Assembly: GCA_947494435.1 (NCBI GenBank)
Contig: CANLUY010000001.1
Span: 372,001 to 436,000, forward strand
Reading direction: 5' to 3'
DNA length: 64,000 bases
Source of the DNA: an uncultured Litoreibacter sp.
Lineage (GTDB): Bacteria; Pseudomonadota; Alphaproteobacteria; Rhodobacterales; Rhodobacteraceae
Of this stretch, positions 46,932-56,284 are shown in pieces (the stretch's first letter is position 1; each line of letters starts with the position of its first letter). The notes under the pieces were generated by a model, which did no database searches, had not been told where the DNA came from, and saw only the letters and a list, made by a program, of their open reading frames with translations. The translations under genes were made by a program, and so were the position numbers.

Positions 46932-47693
46932 ATGAAGGTCCTCGTACCGGTCAAACGCGTGATCGATTATAACGTAAAAGTTCGTGTGAAAGCGGATGGC
47001 AGCGGCGTCGATCTTGCAAACGTGAAAATGTCGATGAACCCGTTTGACGAAATTGCTGTCGAACAGGCGATCCGTTTGAAAGAAGCAGGTCAGGCTGACG
47101 AAGTTGTGGCGGTCTCGATCGGTGTGAAGCAATGCCAGGAAACTCTCCGCACTGCACTCGCCATGGGTGCCGACCGCGCGATTTTGATCGTCGCTGCGGA
47201 TGACGTGCATAACGACATCGAACCCCTTGCCGTTGCGAAACTGCTCAAAGCCGTTGTGGACGAAGAGCAACCAGGCCTTGTTCTGTGTGGCAAACAAGCC
47301 ATCGACAATGATATGAACGCAACCGGCCAAATGCTATCTGCTCTAATGGGCTGGAGCCAAGCCACATTCGCCTCAGAGGTAGAGATCGAAGGCGATAAGG
47401 CAGTCGTCACACGCGAAGTAGATGGCGGCTTACAGACAATCAAAGTAAGTATGCCAACAGTCATCACAGTTGACCTGCGCTTGAACGAACCTCGTTATGC
47501 GTCACTGCCAAACATCATGAAGGCGAAGAAGAAGCCTTTGGATGAGAAAACGCCGGCAGATTACGGTGTAGATGCAAGCGCACGTTTGACCGTTGTCGGA
47601 ACAGCGGAGCCGGAAGCGCGCAAAGCGGGTGTGAAAGTCAGCTCTGTTGACGAGCTGGTCGAAAAACTTAAAGACGAAGCGGGAGTTCTCTAA
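46932..47693 (+). CDS. etfB: Electron transfer flavoprotein subunit beta
   Basis: The 253-residue beta subunit of ETF, which passes electrons from acyl-CoA dehydrogenases to ETF-ubiquinone oxidoreductase. It starts [20 protein letters not shown], with the signature region [20 protein letters not shown] and the AMP-binding [20 protein letters not shown]. The ATG at 46932 has GGGAGA upstream. The etfA start lies two bases after the stop, so the subunits are translated together. Confidence 0.97.
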   Translation: MKVLVPVKRVIDYNVKVRVKADGSGVDLANVKMSMNPFDEIAVEQAIRLKEAGQADEVVAVSIGVKQCQETLRTALAMGADRAILIVAADDVHNDIEPLAVAKLLKAVVDEEQPGLVLCGKQAIDNDMNATGQMLSALMGWSQATFASEVEIEGDKAVVTREVDGGLQTIKVSMPTVITVDLRLNEPRYASLPNIMKAKKKPLDEKTPADYGVDASARLTVVGTAEPEARKAGVKVSSVDELVEKLKDEAGVL

Positions 47694-47694
47694 A

Positions 47695-48621
47695 ATGGCT
47701 GTATTACTTCTTGCAGAGGTCAATGACGGTGAACTGTCCGTCGACGCAACCGCATCCGCAGTCACCGCAGCGGGTCCGCTTGGTGATATTCACGTACTTT
47801 GCGTCGGTGCAACTTGCTCCGCTGCGGCTGATGAAGCTGCTAAAATCTCAGGTGTTGCAAAGATACTGTGCGCCGAAGATGCTATCTACGGCAAACGCCT
47901 TGCAGAGCCTGCTGCTGACTTGATCGTCTCTCTGGCCGGCGACTACGAACATATCGTAGCTCCAGCAACCACAGACGCAAAGAACATTATGCCACGCGTG
48001 GCGGCTTTGCTGGATGTCATGGTCATGACTGACGTATCGGGCGTCGTTGACGGATCCACATTTGAACGCCCGATTTACGCGGGTAACGCAATCCAAACAG
48101 TGAAATCCGACGACGCCAAAAAAGTCGTGTCGTTCCGGACGTCCAGCTTTGATGCCGCAGACATGAGCGGTTCAGCCGCCGTTGAAAGCATCGGCGCTGC
48201 AGGTAATCCGGCTCTGTCCGAGTGGGTCGCCGATAAAGTTGCCGCCTCTGATCGCCCAGAACTGACATCAGCTGGTGTTGTTGTCTCTGGCGGGCGTGGT
48301 GTTGGCTCAGAAGAAGACTTTGCCTTGATCGAAAAATTGGCCGACAAGCTGGGCGCCGCTGTTGGCGCGTCTCGCGCTGCGGTGGATTCTGGCTACGCGC
48401 CCAATGATTGGCAAGTTGGCCAAACTGGCAAAGTCGTCGCACCGGACTTGTATGTTGCTGTCGGCATTTCTGGCGCAATTCAGCACTTGGCAGGTATGAA
48501 AGACTCCAAGATCATTGTTGCGATCAACAAAGACGAAGAAGCACCGATCTTTCAAGTTGCCGACTATGGCCTGGTTGCAGACCTGTTTGATGCAGTGCCT
48601 GAGCTGATTGAGAAAGTCTGA
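47695..48621 (+). CDS. etfA: Electron transfer flavoprotein subunit alpha
   Basis: The 308-residue alpha subunit, which binds FAD. The C-terminal FAD domain shows VVSGGRGVGSEEDF, SRAAVDSGYAPNDWQVGQTG, YVAVGISGAIQHLAGM and AINKDEEAPIFQVADYGL. GGGAG lies about ten bases upstream of the ATG inside the etfB 3' end. Likely electron donors in this window are the acyl-CoA dehydrogenase at 59.3 kb and other beta-oxidation enzymes. Confidence 0.97.
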   Translation: MAVLLLAEVNDGELSVDATASAVTAAGPLGDIHVLCVGATCSAAADEAAKISGVAKILCAEDAIYGKRLAEPAADLIVSLAGDYEHIVAPATTDAKNIMPRVAALLDVMVMTDVSGVVDGSTFERPIYAGNAIQTVKSDDAKKVVSFRTSSFDAADMSGSAAVESIGAAGNPALSEWVADKVAASDRPELTSAGVVVSGGRGVGSEEDFALIEKLADKLGAAVGASRAAVDSGYAPNDWQVGQTGKVVAPDLYVAVGISGAIQHLAGMKDSKIIVAINKDEEAPIFQVADYGLVADLFDAVPELIEKV

Positions 48622-48639
48622 GTTTTTGACACTCAAACA

Positions 48640-48671
48640 AGAAGGGGCTCCGCTTTTGCGGGGCCCCTTCT
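48640..48671. terminator. Terminator between etfA and the DUF6473 gene
   Basis: A 14-bp stem with one mismatch (AGAAGGGGCTCCGC with GCGGGGCCCCTTCT) and a TTTT loop. It stands 18 bases after etfA and 11 bases before the end of the convergent gene, so it serves both. T-runs after the stem are imperfect. Confidence 0.75.
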
Positions 48672-48682
48672 ATTGGTTACAT

Positions 48683-49501
48683 TTATCTCAAATGCGGAAG
48701 AAGCTTCTCGGCAATTAACTCGTGCACGGATGGCCCAAACATCTCTTGAGCTGCGGCGGTTTCGAGTTGGGGATAAAGCATTCCATCCGTTCCCCGTGCG
48801 ATCAATTCTGACGGAACGACAACTTCTATATAGCTGTCCACTTTCTTCCGTAACTCATCGATCATTTTTTGATCAATAAAGAGCGGGTCCTTTCCCAAAC
48901 CACGTTCGGGCTCAGGTTCACCAGGAGCGCGATGGGACACCCAGACCAAAACGACTTTGCCCGTGATCTTATTCAAAAACATCTCCATGCGTGCCGTCCA
49001 AGCCGCCTTAAGCTCCTGCTCGAGCGCATCAAACTTGTCAGGCGACAGTGTTTTCAACGATGTCAGCAAATGACGCGTGAAGGAGAATTCTGTGAAATCC
49101 ACTTCTCTGAATATTGTGCGCATCAGCGTTGATGCTTTGAGGAATCGATCATTGCGGCGCGGATGAACGGAATAAAACCTATTGGACATATTCTGCGCAC
49201 CCATCACCTGAATAACGGTCACATCGGCACGGCAACACAATGACAGCACGGTGTCATCATTGACGAACGCATCAACACCGCCGTTCACGGCACCCAGATT
49301 CACGCAAGGTTTTGACACCTCGCTTTCTATCAGATGGGGAAACGGCTCTGGGATGTATTTCCCATAAGTTTCCGTCCCACCAACGAAGGCAAAGAACTTG
49401 TTTTTCGTATCCCGCCTTGGTCCACGGAACAGTAATCTGGAGTGCCCATAGCGGCACTGTTGATAATCTAACGGGCTTTCCCCGGGTCTTTCATAGGCCA
49501 T
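48683..49501 (-). CDS. DUF6473-like protein
   Basis: A 272-residue protein that I place, by recognition, in the DUF6473 family found in Roseobacter-group genomes. Visible blocks are FFAFVGGTETYGKYIPEPFP, NLGAVNGGVDAFVNDDTVL and a later VLVWVSHRAP. An SGNH/sulfotransferase-like fold has been suspected for such sequences, but I cannot support a function. The ATG at 49501 has GAGGTGGG upstream. It interrupts the usual etfA-hydroxybutyryl-CoA dehydrogenase neighbourhood on the opposite strand. Confidence 0.75.
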   Translation of the reverse strand: MAYERPGESPLDYQQCRYGHSRLLFRGPRRDTKNKFFAFVGGTETYGKYIPEPFPHLIESEVSKPCVNLGAVNGGVDAFVNDDTVLSLCCRADVTVIQVMGAQNMSNRFYSVHPRRNDRFLKASTLMRTIFREVDFTEFSFTRHLLTSLKTLSPDKFDALEQELKAAWTARMEMFLNKITGKVVLVWVSHRAPGEPEPERGLGKDPLFIDQKMIDELRKKVDSYIEVVVPSELIARGTDGMLYPQLETAAAQEMFGPSVHELIAEKLLPHLR

Positions 49502-49671
49502 TTCCCACCTCTTTCGACTCACACAGCAGGAATGTGCGCCTGACCTATTTCGAAAAGGCTAAAGGAGTGATTTGCGACAAGTTTTAGCAATTTGCAGCAC
49601 TTGTACATGACCGACGGACCAGCCTATCCTGCGGGGAGACTTTCGCCCGAAACCGGATAAGGACCAGCGAC

Positions 49672-50547
49672 ATGGATATCAATAAAGTCGGTATCGTTGG
49701 AGCTGGGCAGATGGGGAATGGCATCGCGCATGTCTTTGCTTTATCTGGCTATGACGTGATCTTAAGCGACGTTTCTCAGGATGCTCTGGACCGTGCCATT
49801 CAAGTGATTGATGGCAACTTGACCCGCCAGGCTGGCCGCGGAAAAATCAGCGAAGAAGACCGTCAGACTGCCCTGAACCGCATCAGCACAACGCTAAAAT
49901 TGTCAGAAGTTGGTCCAACGGATCTGATCATCGAGGCGGCAACTGAGCGCGAAACCGTTAAGAACGCAATCTTCGATGATCTGCTTCCGCATCTTCAGCC
50001 ACATACGATTCTGACATCGAATACGTCTTCAATTTCGATCACCCGGCTTGCTTCTCGGACAGATCGTCCTGAAAAGTTCATGGGGTTCCATTTCATGAAC
50101 CCCGTTCCAATCATGCAGTTGGTCGAACTGATCCGAGGCATTGCTACGGATGAACCTACGTACAAAGCATGCCTCGCCGTTGTCGACCGCTTGGGCAAAA
50201 CTGCAGCATCCGCTGAGGACTTTCCGGCGTTCATCGTGAACCGAATTCTGATGCCGATGATTAACGAAGCCGTCTATACGCTTTATGAAGGCGTCGGGAA
50301 CGTGGCGTCTATCGACAGTGCAATGAAGCTTGGTACAAATCACCCTATGGGCCCGCTGGAACTGGCAGACTTTATCGGCCTCGACACCTGTCTTGCGATT
50401 ATGAACGTGCTACATGATGGTTTGGCCGACACGAAATACCGTCCCTGCCCATTGCTTACAAAATACGTAGAAGCGGGATGGCTCGGACGCAAAACGGATC
50501 GTGGGTTCTACGATTATCGTCAGGATCCGGCCGTTCCGACAAGGTGA
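49672..50547 (+). CDS. 3-hydroxybutyryl-CoA dehydrogenase
   Basis: A 291-residue 3-hydroxyacyl-CoA dehydrogenase of the Hbd/PaaH type. The NAD-binding GAGQMGNGIAHVFA and the catalytic GFHFMNPVPIMQLVELI block with His-Glu are intact; the C-terminal domain has NHPMGPLELADFIGLD. AAGGA precedes the ATG. It oxidises (S)-3-hydroxybutyryl-CoA in butyrate, polyhydroxybutyrate or C4 metabolism, in keeping with etfBA and mcd nearby. It ends one base from the convergent acyltransferase gene. Confidence 0.95.
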   Translation: MDINKVGIVGAGQMGNGIAHVFALSGYDVILSDVSQDALDRAIQVIDGNLTRQAGRGKISEEDRQTALNRISTTLKLSEVGPTDLIIEAATERETVKNAIFDDLLPHLQPHTILTSNTSSISITRLASRTDRPEKFMGFHFMNPVPIMQLVELIRGIATDEPTYKACLAVVDRLGKTAASAEDFPAFIVNRILMPMINEAVYTLYEGVGNVASIDSAMKLGTNHPMGPLELADFIGLDTCLAIMNVLHDGLADTKYRPCPLLTKYVEAGWLGRKTDRGFYDYRQDPAVPTR

Positions 50548-50548
50548 C

Positions 50549-51442
50549 CTATTTCGTTACTTCTGATTTCAGCGCGAGCGTCTGTTCGCGCAACCAAGCC
50601 ATAAATCCGCGCGGGTTAGACCCCCACTGCTTTACCACATCCGCATCAAACGGTTCGCCGACCACAGGGGCTTGCGGTTTATAAAGTGCATGGCGCACCT
50701 CATAAATCAGCAACCCTTGCCGAAGTGTTGGCGAAATTTGGTTTGCGATCTGATAGGCACGTGAATTCTGACCCGGGAAAAATATCGGAACCACTGCGGC
50801 ACCTGAGCGCTGTATCATTTTCGCGGTAAAAGGGTTCCATTCTTGCTCAATCGCTGGTCCGAACCATGTCTCGGAGGCTGCGACAACGCCAGAAGGGAAC
50901 AAGACGATGACCCCCCCATCCTTCAAATGCTCCATCGCTTTGCGGCGCATCTCAAGGTTTTGTTGCAACGCATCTTCTTCATGCGGGAATGGAACCGGGA
51001 TCATAAATTGATCAATCGCGTTAACCCCAGTTAAAAGCGATCGGGTCAGAATTTTGTAATCTGTTCTGACGCGCCCAATCGTTTCCGCAAGCACCATGCC
51101 ATCCACCAACCCGTGAGGGTGGTTTGCAACGACGATAGCCGGACCGGTCTTGGGAATACGATCAAGTTGTTCTTGCGGCGTCTGAAGCTCGATTCCCATC
51201 ACATCGAGCGCATCTTTCCAGAAGCCTTGACCAAACTTAACCCCACCGCGTTCAAATTTACGGATGAGGTAAAGCAGGTGCAATTTTCCCGTAAACAATT
51301 CCATCGCTTGAATCGCGAGCCGCTTGAACGGATTGGTGAACGTGTTCGCATAAGACAGGTTACGCCTGTCATATGCGACATACTCCGGATGAGAGGAGCC
51401 GGCCTCTTCGATCTGCTTCTCGGTGCTTTGACTTTCAGTCAT
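50549..51442 (-). CDS. Lysophospholipid acyltransferase-family protein
   Basis: A 297-residue PlsC-fold acyltransferase. The catalytic HX4D box is seen as NHPHGLVDG, the glycerophosphate-binding block as VIVLFPSGVVAASE, and AAVVPIFFPGQNSRAYQIA follows. It resembles acyltransferases that make lysophosphatidate derivatives or aminolipids; the exact acceptor cannot be told. It follows ptsH by 13 bases on the same strand, so it may belong to the ChvGI-PTS operon and link envelope lipid synthesis to it. Confidence 0.88.
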   Translation of the reverse strand: MTESQSTEKQIEEAGSSHPEYVAYDRRNLSYANTFTNPFKRLAIQAMELFTGKLHLLYLIRKFERGGVKFGQGFWKDALDVMGIELQTPQEQLDRIPKTGPAIVVANHPHGLVDGMVLAETIGRVRTDYKILTRSLLTGVNAIDQFMIPVPFPHEEDALQQNLEMRRKAMEHLKDGGVIVLFPSGVVAASETWFGPAIEQEWNPFTAKMIQRSGAAVVPIFFPGQNSRAYQIANQISPTLRQGLLIYEVRHALYKPQAPVVGEPFDADVVKQWGSNPRGFMAWLREQTLALKSEVTK

Positions 51443-51455
51443 TTTTTACATGCAC

Positions 51456-51725
51456 CTAGAACTCTTCGCCAAATTTTTCGGCGATCAAAGCCTCAAGCGC
51501 ATCGGCCAATGGGTCAGCATGCGACCCGTTCGTAACGACCTGGATAGACGTCCCTTTGGAAGCCGCGAGCATCAAAAGCCCCATAATGCTGTCTCCTGAA
51601 ACGTCCATGCCGTCTTTGCTGACCGTGGCCTTTGCATCAAATTTCTCCACCACTTCAACAAATTTGGCAGATGCACGTGCATGAAGGCCCTTTTCATTGA
51701 TGATCTTGAATTCTCTTTCAGCCAT
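51456..51725 (-). CDS. ptsH: HPr phosphocarrier protein
   Basis: An 89-residue HPr. The phosphorylatable histidine is in GLHARASAKF and the regulatory serine in GDSIMGLLML. With EIIA, HprK and no sugar permease nearby, this is the regulatory PTS of alphaproteobacteria. It overlaps the EIIA gene by eight bases. Confidence 0.95.
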   Translation of the reverse strand: MAEREFKIINEKGLHARASAKFVEVVEKFDAKATVSKDGMDVSGDSIMGLLMLAASKGTSIQVVTNGSHADPLADALEALIAEKFGEEF

Positions 51726-52116
51726 CGGCGGCTAATCCATTAAAGCTATTGATATACTTTCGACCGGCTTCCATGGCGAAGTCAACGGCTTGAGGCACAT
51801 CGAGATGCCGCGACTTTGCCAGTTTAATCAACATCGGCAAGTTGGCCCCATAAAGGATGCGCCGATTTTGCGGCTGACAGGCCTGCAGAGAGAGGTTCGA
51901 AGGTGAGCCACCGAACATATCGGTCACCACGACCACCCCATCTCCGGTATCCACGTCATTTGCTGCTGCACAGATCTCCGACTGCTTGGACGTGCGGTCG
52001 TGCTCTTCTTCAATTGTTATTGCTTTTATTCCAGGTTGTGCGCCAACCACATGCTCAATTGCGGACAGATACTCTCTGGCCAGCCCACCATGTGCAACAA
52101 TCACAATACCTATCAC
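51718..52116 (-). CDS. PTS EIIA component, mannose family (ManX-like)
   Basis: A 132-residue EIIA-Man domain. The active histidine lies in IVIVAHGGLA near the N-terminus; VVVVTDMFGGSPSNLSL is the family's conserved second block. I chose the GTG at 52116, with GAGGA upstream, because the family begins with this strand; a TTG seven codons earlier is possible. It is part of the HprK-HPr regulatory chain and overlaps ptsH. Confidence 0.92.
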   Translation of the reverse strand: MIGIVIVAHGGLAREYLSAIEHVVGAQPGIKAITIEEEHDRTSKQSEICAAANDVDTGDGVVVVTDMFGGSPSNLSLQACQPQNRRILYGANLPMLIKLAKSRHLDVPQAVDFAMEAGRKYINSFNGLAADG

Positions 52117-52173
52117 GCGGTTCGGTCCTCGTGGCAACGGCCTGTGCCAGTGCCTTGTTTCAAATCCAGACGA

Positions 52174-53064
52174 TCAGCGTCGTCGAGCTGTACGTCCATC
52201 TAATTCCCGGTGCCTTATAGACACCCGCCACCCCTTATTTGCAAGGGCTTTGCCAAGGGCTTCCGCAACGGCAACAGACCTGTGTTGCCCGCCGGTGCAA
52301 CCAGTTGCAATAGACAAATGCGCTTTGCCCTCATCTCGAAAATTGGGCAATAGAAACTCAACCATCTCCTGCATCTTTGAAAAGAATGGTTCATATAGCG
52401 GGTCTTGAGCGACATAATGCGCGACCTCGTCATCCGTCCCGTTCATGGCTCGCAAGTGTTCTTCCCAATGTGGGTTTTTCAAAAAACGGCAGTCCCAAAC
52501 AAGGTCTGCACCGCGCGGCAACCCACGCTTATAGGAAAACGACTCCAGCGTGATCGACAGGTCCCCTTCTTGATCACGTGCAAAAAACCTGACCAACTCA
52601 TCGCGCAACTCATGTGGTGACAACTCAGAAGTATCGATCAGAATGTCAGCCCTCGCCCTCAGAGGTTCCAGCAAGGACTGTTCCTGTTCGATGCCTTCCC
52701 TAGGCGTTGCGTTGGGCGTTAGCGGATGTCTACGACGCGTCTCAGAGAAGCGTCTAATAAGTGTGTCGGACGTCGCATCAAGAAAAAGCAGCTGTCCTTG
52801 GATATCAGCATGCGCCGCGAGCTCATCCATTAAGCCTGACACACCCGCGGGCGAGAAATCGCGGTTTCGTACATCTAACCCAAGCGCCAATGGTCGATCC
52901 ATAGGCGGCCCCATTAGCAAACGTGGGACAAGTGAAATCGGAAGGTTATCAATCGCCTCAAAGCCGAGGTCTTCAAGAACATTGATCGCCGTTGACCGGC
53001 CAGCACCAGATGGCCCTGTAACAAGGACAATAGAATGACTTGAGATAGCAGGCTGCGATGACAT
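52174..53064 (-). CDS. rapZ: RNase adapter/nucleotide-binding protein RapZ
   Basis: A 296-residue RapZ (YvcJ) family protein. The Walker A is GPSGAGRST with an Arg in the usual Lys position, followed by LEDLGFEAIDNLP. The C-terminal domain has SFSYKRGLPRGADLVWDCRF and the signature TGCTGGQHRSVAVAE. In enterobacteria RapZ controls glmS through small RNAs; in alphaproteobacteria its place among PTS genes suggests a signalling role. It starts nine bases after hprK. Confidence 0.95.
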   Translation of the reverse strand: MSSQPAISSHSIVLVTGPSGAGRSTAINVLEDLGFEAIDNLPISLVPRLLMGPPMDRPLALGLDVRNRDFSPAGVSGLMDELAAHADIQGQLLFLDATSDTLIRRFSETRRRHPLTPNATPREGIEQEQSLLEPLRARADILIDTSELSPHELRDELVRFFARDQEGDLSITLESFSYKRGLPRGADLVWDCRFLKNPHWEEHLRAMNGTDDEVAHYVAQDPLYEPFFSKMQEMVEFLLPNFRDEGKAHLSIATGCTGGQHRSVAVAEALGKALANKGWRVSIRHRELDGRTARRR

Positions 53065-53073
53065 TTCGACCAA

Positions 53074-53502
53074 TTACGTTGCGCTGATGCTTTGAAGATA
53101 AAGCAAAACAGCCGCAGGGAAATGGGCGCTTTGCGATTTCTTGATCATCTTTACTTGATGCCCCAGAAAAGACATTGCTTCGTCTTCGGGAATGCGTGCG
53201 TCAGTGACCTCGGCCAAATCTACGACTAGCCGAACCGACGCAGCTGTAGCCATAGGGACTTTCAAAAGGCCAAAGCCCCGCGCTTCTATCAACTCCGGCA
53301 GGGTATCTGGCCGCGCAACCATCAGCGCATCGTTTTCAGACGACAAAAGGCACTGATCGTCGGCTACCAGCTTTGCACCCAAAGACAAAAGCTGCAGCGC
53401 AAGTGACGACTTTCCACTACCAGACGGCCCAATCAGCAAGGCGGCGCAACCTTTCACTGCAACGGCTGTGGCATGAAGTCGTTCTTGCTCAGCACTGGAC
53501 AT
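53074..53502 (-). CDS. hprK: HPr kinase/phosphorylase, short form
   Basis: A 142-residue protein, only the C-terminal kinase domain of the Gram-positive HprK, as usual in alphaproteobacteria. Walker A is GPSGSGKSSLALQL; VADDQCLL and EARGFGLLKVP are the other conserved blocks. It phosphorylates the serine of HPr, likely in response to the ChvGI system or metabolite levels. It lies 34 bases downstream of chvG. Confidence 0.93.
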   Translation of the reverse strand: MSSAEQERLHATAVAVKGCAALLIGPSGSGKSSLALQLLSLGAKLVADDQCLLSSENDALMVARPDTLPELIEARGFGLLKVPMATAASVRLVVDLAEVTDARIPEDEAMSFLGHQVKMIKKSQSAHFPAAVLLYLQSISAT

Positions 53503-53536
53503 GGAAGCTCCCTAACGGGGTCGGGTCGCGAACGTC

Positions 53537-55243
53537 TCAGGTTGGCAGACCGACAACGAAGCGGGCACCTAACGGCTCCGAAGTCACATCCGCATCCGTT
53601 GGTCGGATATTCTCGGCCCAGATAACGCCACCATGCGCTTCGATGATCTGCTTTGAAATCGCGAGGCCCAGCCCGGAGTGATTTCCAAACTGCTGCTCTG
53701 GCCGTTCCGAATAGAAACGGTTGAATACCTTGTTCAGCGCCTGTTCCGGAATGCCAGGGCCGGTGTCTTCGACCACAACAAGAACACGGTTATCACGGCG
53801 GCGAGCCCAAATCCGAACTGCATCGCCATCTTCGCAAAAGGAGGTCGCATTCGTAATCAGGTTCACAAAAACTTGGGCAAGTCGCGCCTCAAGCCCATGT
53901 ATGATGATCGGATCGCGCGGGACGTCGCGGATGAACTCGACACCCTTCTCCGCTGCTTGCTGACCAAGGTATTCGGTCAGGTTATGTAGCATCTTCATCA
54001 GGTCGAACGGCTCTTCGTCTTCCTTCACCAACTCGCTATCAAGCCGCGAAGCGTTCGAAATGTCGCTCACCAAACGATCCAGCCGGCGTACATCATGCTC
54101 GATGACTTCAAGAAGCCGTGTGCGCTGTTCATCTGTCTTTGCCACATGCAACGTGCCGACTGCTGACCGAAGAGACGCCAACGGGTTCTTGATCTCATGC
54201 GCCACGTCGGCTGCGAACTGCTCGTTCGCATCAATCCGTTCGTAGAGCGCTGAGACCATACCGCGCATCGCACCGGAGAGACGCCCGATTTCGTCAGGGC
54301 GCGCGGTTAAGTCTGGAATGCGTACGCGCGACGGGCTGACTTTACGAGCATTCTTGTCGCGCCCCAGCTCTGCTGCCGCAGCCAAGTCGGAAAGCGGGTT
54401 GGCAATGGTCGAGGCCAGCACAAGACTCAACCCAATGGACACGAGGATCGCAATGACAAACATCTGCAAAACCTGTTCTCGTTCAACACGAACAAGCTGG
54501 TCAATTTGTCCTGCGACAGTGGTCAATGCGATGACGCCAACCGTACCAGATTCCAACTCTATCGGGGTCGCAACCGAAAAAATGCTGCCGCCTGCGCCAT
54601 CGAGGCCGGAGCGGACTTTTGTCGTTCCGCTTAGCGCACTTTCTAGCAATTTCCGGGCTTCTTCTTCGCCTGTGACACTTGGGAGTTCGATTTCATCAGG
54701 GCCGAAGATTCCGGAGACGGTTTCCCAAACTGCATTCAAGAAATTTGTAATGATTGTGCTGTCATTGTCGGGCTGTAACGCTTCGGTTCCGGCGAGCGTT
54801 TCACGCTCTACCCCTTCAGTGGACGCAATCAGCACTTCATCGGGCGCAAAAACATAGACCTCCGCGCCCGGAGAGATATCAAGACCTGCCAGTGTTTGCT
54901 CGGCCGTGCGGGCGCCATCAGCGGCCAAATCGCTCAGCGCGGCCCCTTCAAGGCGCGCTTCAAACACATCCGCCATCAGTTGAGCCTCAGAAACCAGCCC
55001 GGCCTCTCGCTGCGCGACGAGGCTGTCACGGAAAGGGTTCAAAAACAAAACGCCAGCAACCAAGATAACGAGTGCCAGCAAATTGAATGTGATGATTTTT
55101 CGCGCGAGGGGGGACCGCTTCAGCGACAGGAAATTTCGCTTTTCACGGCTGGTCTGCAGTTCGGCCTCGACGGAGACATCGTCATCCGTCCAGTCCTCAC
55201 CCATTTCCAGCTCTGCGCTACCCGAAGGTCTCGTATTTGCCAC
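53537..55243 (-). CDS. chvG: Sensor histidine kinase ChvG
   Basis: A membrane sensor kinase of about 568 residues. After a cytoplasmic N-terminus (GEDWTDDDVSVEAEL) come a membrane helix (IITFNLLALVILVAGVLFL), a periplasmic domain, a second helix (MFVIAILVSIGLSLVLAS), HAMP, and the kinase core: H-box FAADVAHEIKNPLASLRSAV, N-box FVNLITNA, and ATP-lid motifs VEDTGPGIPE and GLGLAISKQII. I take the GTG at 55243 (GGGG upstream); a GTG at 55261 is also possible. With ChvI it senses acid or envelope change. Confidence 0.93.
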   Translation of the reverse strand: MANTRPSGSAELEMGEDWTDDDVSVEAELQTSREKRNFLSLKRSPLARKIITFNLLALVILVAGVLFLNPFRDSLVAQREAGLVSEAQLMADVFEARLEGAALSDLAADGARTAEQTLAGLDISPGAEVYVFAPDEVLIASTEGVERETLAGTEALQPDNDSTIITNFLNAVWETVSGIFGPDEIELPSVTGEEEARKLLESALSGTTKVRSGLDGAGGSIFSVATPIELESGTVGVIALTTVAGQIDQLVRVEREQVLQMFVIAILVSIGLSLVLASTIANPLSDLAAAAELGRDKNARKVSPSRVRIPDLTARPDEIGRLSGAMRGMVSALYERIDANEQFAADVAHEIKNPLASLRSAVGTLHVAKTDEQRTRLLEVIEHDVRRLDRLVSDISNASRLDSELVKEDEEPFDLMKMLHNLTEYLGQQAAEKGVEFIRDVPRDPIIIHGLEARLAQVFVNLITNATSFCEDGDAVRIWARRRDNRVLVVVEDTGPGIPEQALNKVFNRFYSERPEQQFGNHSGLGLAISKQIIEAHGGVIWAENIRPTDADVTSEPLGARFVVGLPT

Positions 55244-55269
55244 AGCAAACCCCGCCGCCACAGTTACGT

Positions 55270-55971
55270 CTACTCTTCGTTGTACCTGTAACCGATCCCG
55301 TAGAGCGTCTCAATCGCAGAAAATTCGTCATCTGCTGTGCGCATCTTCTTACGCAGACGCTTGATATGGCTGTCGATGGTCCGGTCATCCACGTAGACTT
55401 GGTCGTCATAAGCAACGTCCATCAGTTGATCACGGGATTTCACAAAGCCCGGGCGCTGCGCCAAAGCTTGAAGAAGCAAGAACTCTGTTACGGTCAACGA
55501 AACATCGTTGCCTTTCCAGGAGACTGTGTGACGCAGCGGATCCATTACCAGATCACCGCGCACCATCGTTTGCGCAACTTCGCCTTCGCCTGCGTCATCT
55601 TTTGCGATCGCATCCTTACGGCGCAAGATCGCACGGATACGTTCAACCAGAAGACGCTGGGAGAATGGTTTGCGTACGTAGTCATCCGCACCCATCCGCA
55701 GGCCGAGAACTTCGTCGATCTCGTCATCTTTGGACGTCAGGAAGATTACTGGCACTTCGGACTTCTGCCGCAATCTTTGCAGGAGGTCCATGCCATCCAT
55801 ACGGGGCATCTTAATATCAAGAACTGCCATATCCGGCATCTTGCGGGAAAACGCATCTAGCGCGCTTTGCCCGTCATTATATGTCTCGACCTCGAAACCT
55901 TCGGCTTCAAGTGTCATTTGCACCGACGTCAAAATATTCCGATCGTCGTCAACCAACGCAATCTTGGACAT
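55270..55971 (-). CDS. chvI: Response regulator ChvI
   Basis: A 233-residue OmpR-type regulator. The receiver has LVDDDRNI and the phospho-acceptor Asp52 in [11 protein letters not shown]; the C-terminal winged helix shows [18 protein letters not shown] and [15 protein letters not shown]. It is first in a minus-strand operon with chvG, hprK, rapZ, EIIA and ptsH, and divergent from pckA across 313 bases. Confidence 0.95.
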   Translation of the reverse strand: MSKIALVDDDRNILTSVQMTLEAEGFEVETYNDGQSALDAFSRKMPDMAVLDIKMPRMDGMDLLQRLRQKSEVPVIFLTSKDDEIDEVLGLRMGADDYVRKPFSQRLLVERIRAILRRKDAIAKDDAGEGEVAQTMVRGDLVMDPLRHTVSWKGNDVSLTVTEFLLLQALAQRPGFVKSRDQLMDVAYDDQVYVDDRTIDSHIKRLRKKMRTADDEFSAIETLYGIGYRYNEE

Positions 55972-56284
55972 GGGGAAACCCTTTGTACTGCTCGTTTATT
56001 TTATTTTTTCCATACCATCCGCTGAGACCCCTTAAGAATCAATGGTTTTGTTCCGAATCACTCTCAACCTGAGTCAATTTGGCCATTTCCGCCCTAATGT
56101 TTGACTAATTTGCCGCACATTGTTTCCCATGATAACGCTAACTCCCCCCATCTGACCGGTTCCAAGGTTTTGTCAGCATGTTATACCTAGGCCATGCCGC
56201 ATTGCAGCGGCGACATGTGATATTGGCCCTTCACATGCGAAAGAAACTTACGAGGATAGGACCCCTCGTGACAGGAGCGACTCC
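55972..56284. promoter_or_regulatory. Divergent chvI/pckA control region
   Basis: A 313-base gene-free region. On the plus strand TATACC (56182-56187) with TTCCAA 17 bases upstream is a weak pckA promoter. Downstream of it, a perfect inverted repeat CATGTGA-N10-TCACATG (56214-56237) is a candidate operator. A hairpin ACGAGG/CCTCGT (56250-56269) sits directly before the pckA ribosome binding site (AGGAG at 56272) and could affect translation. The chvI promoter is not obvious in the AT-rich left end. Confidence 0.5.
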
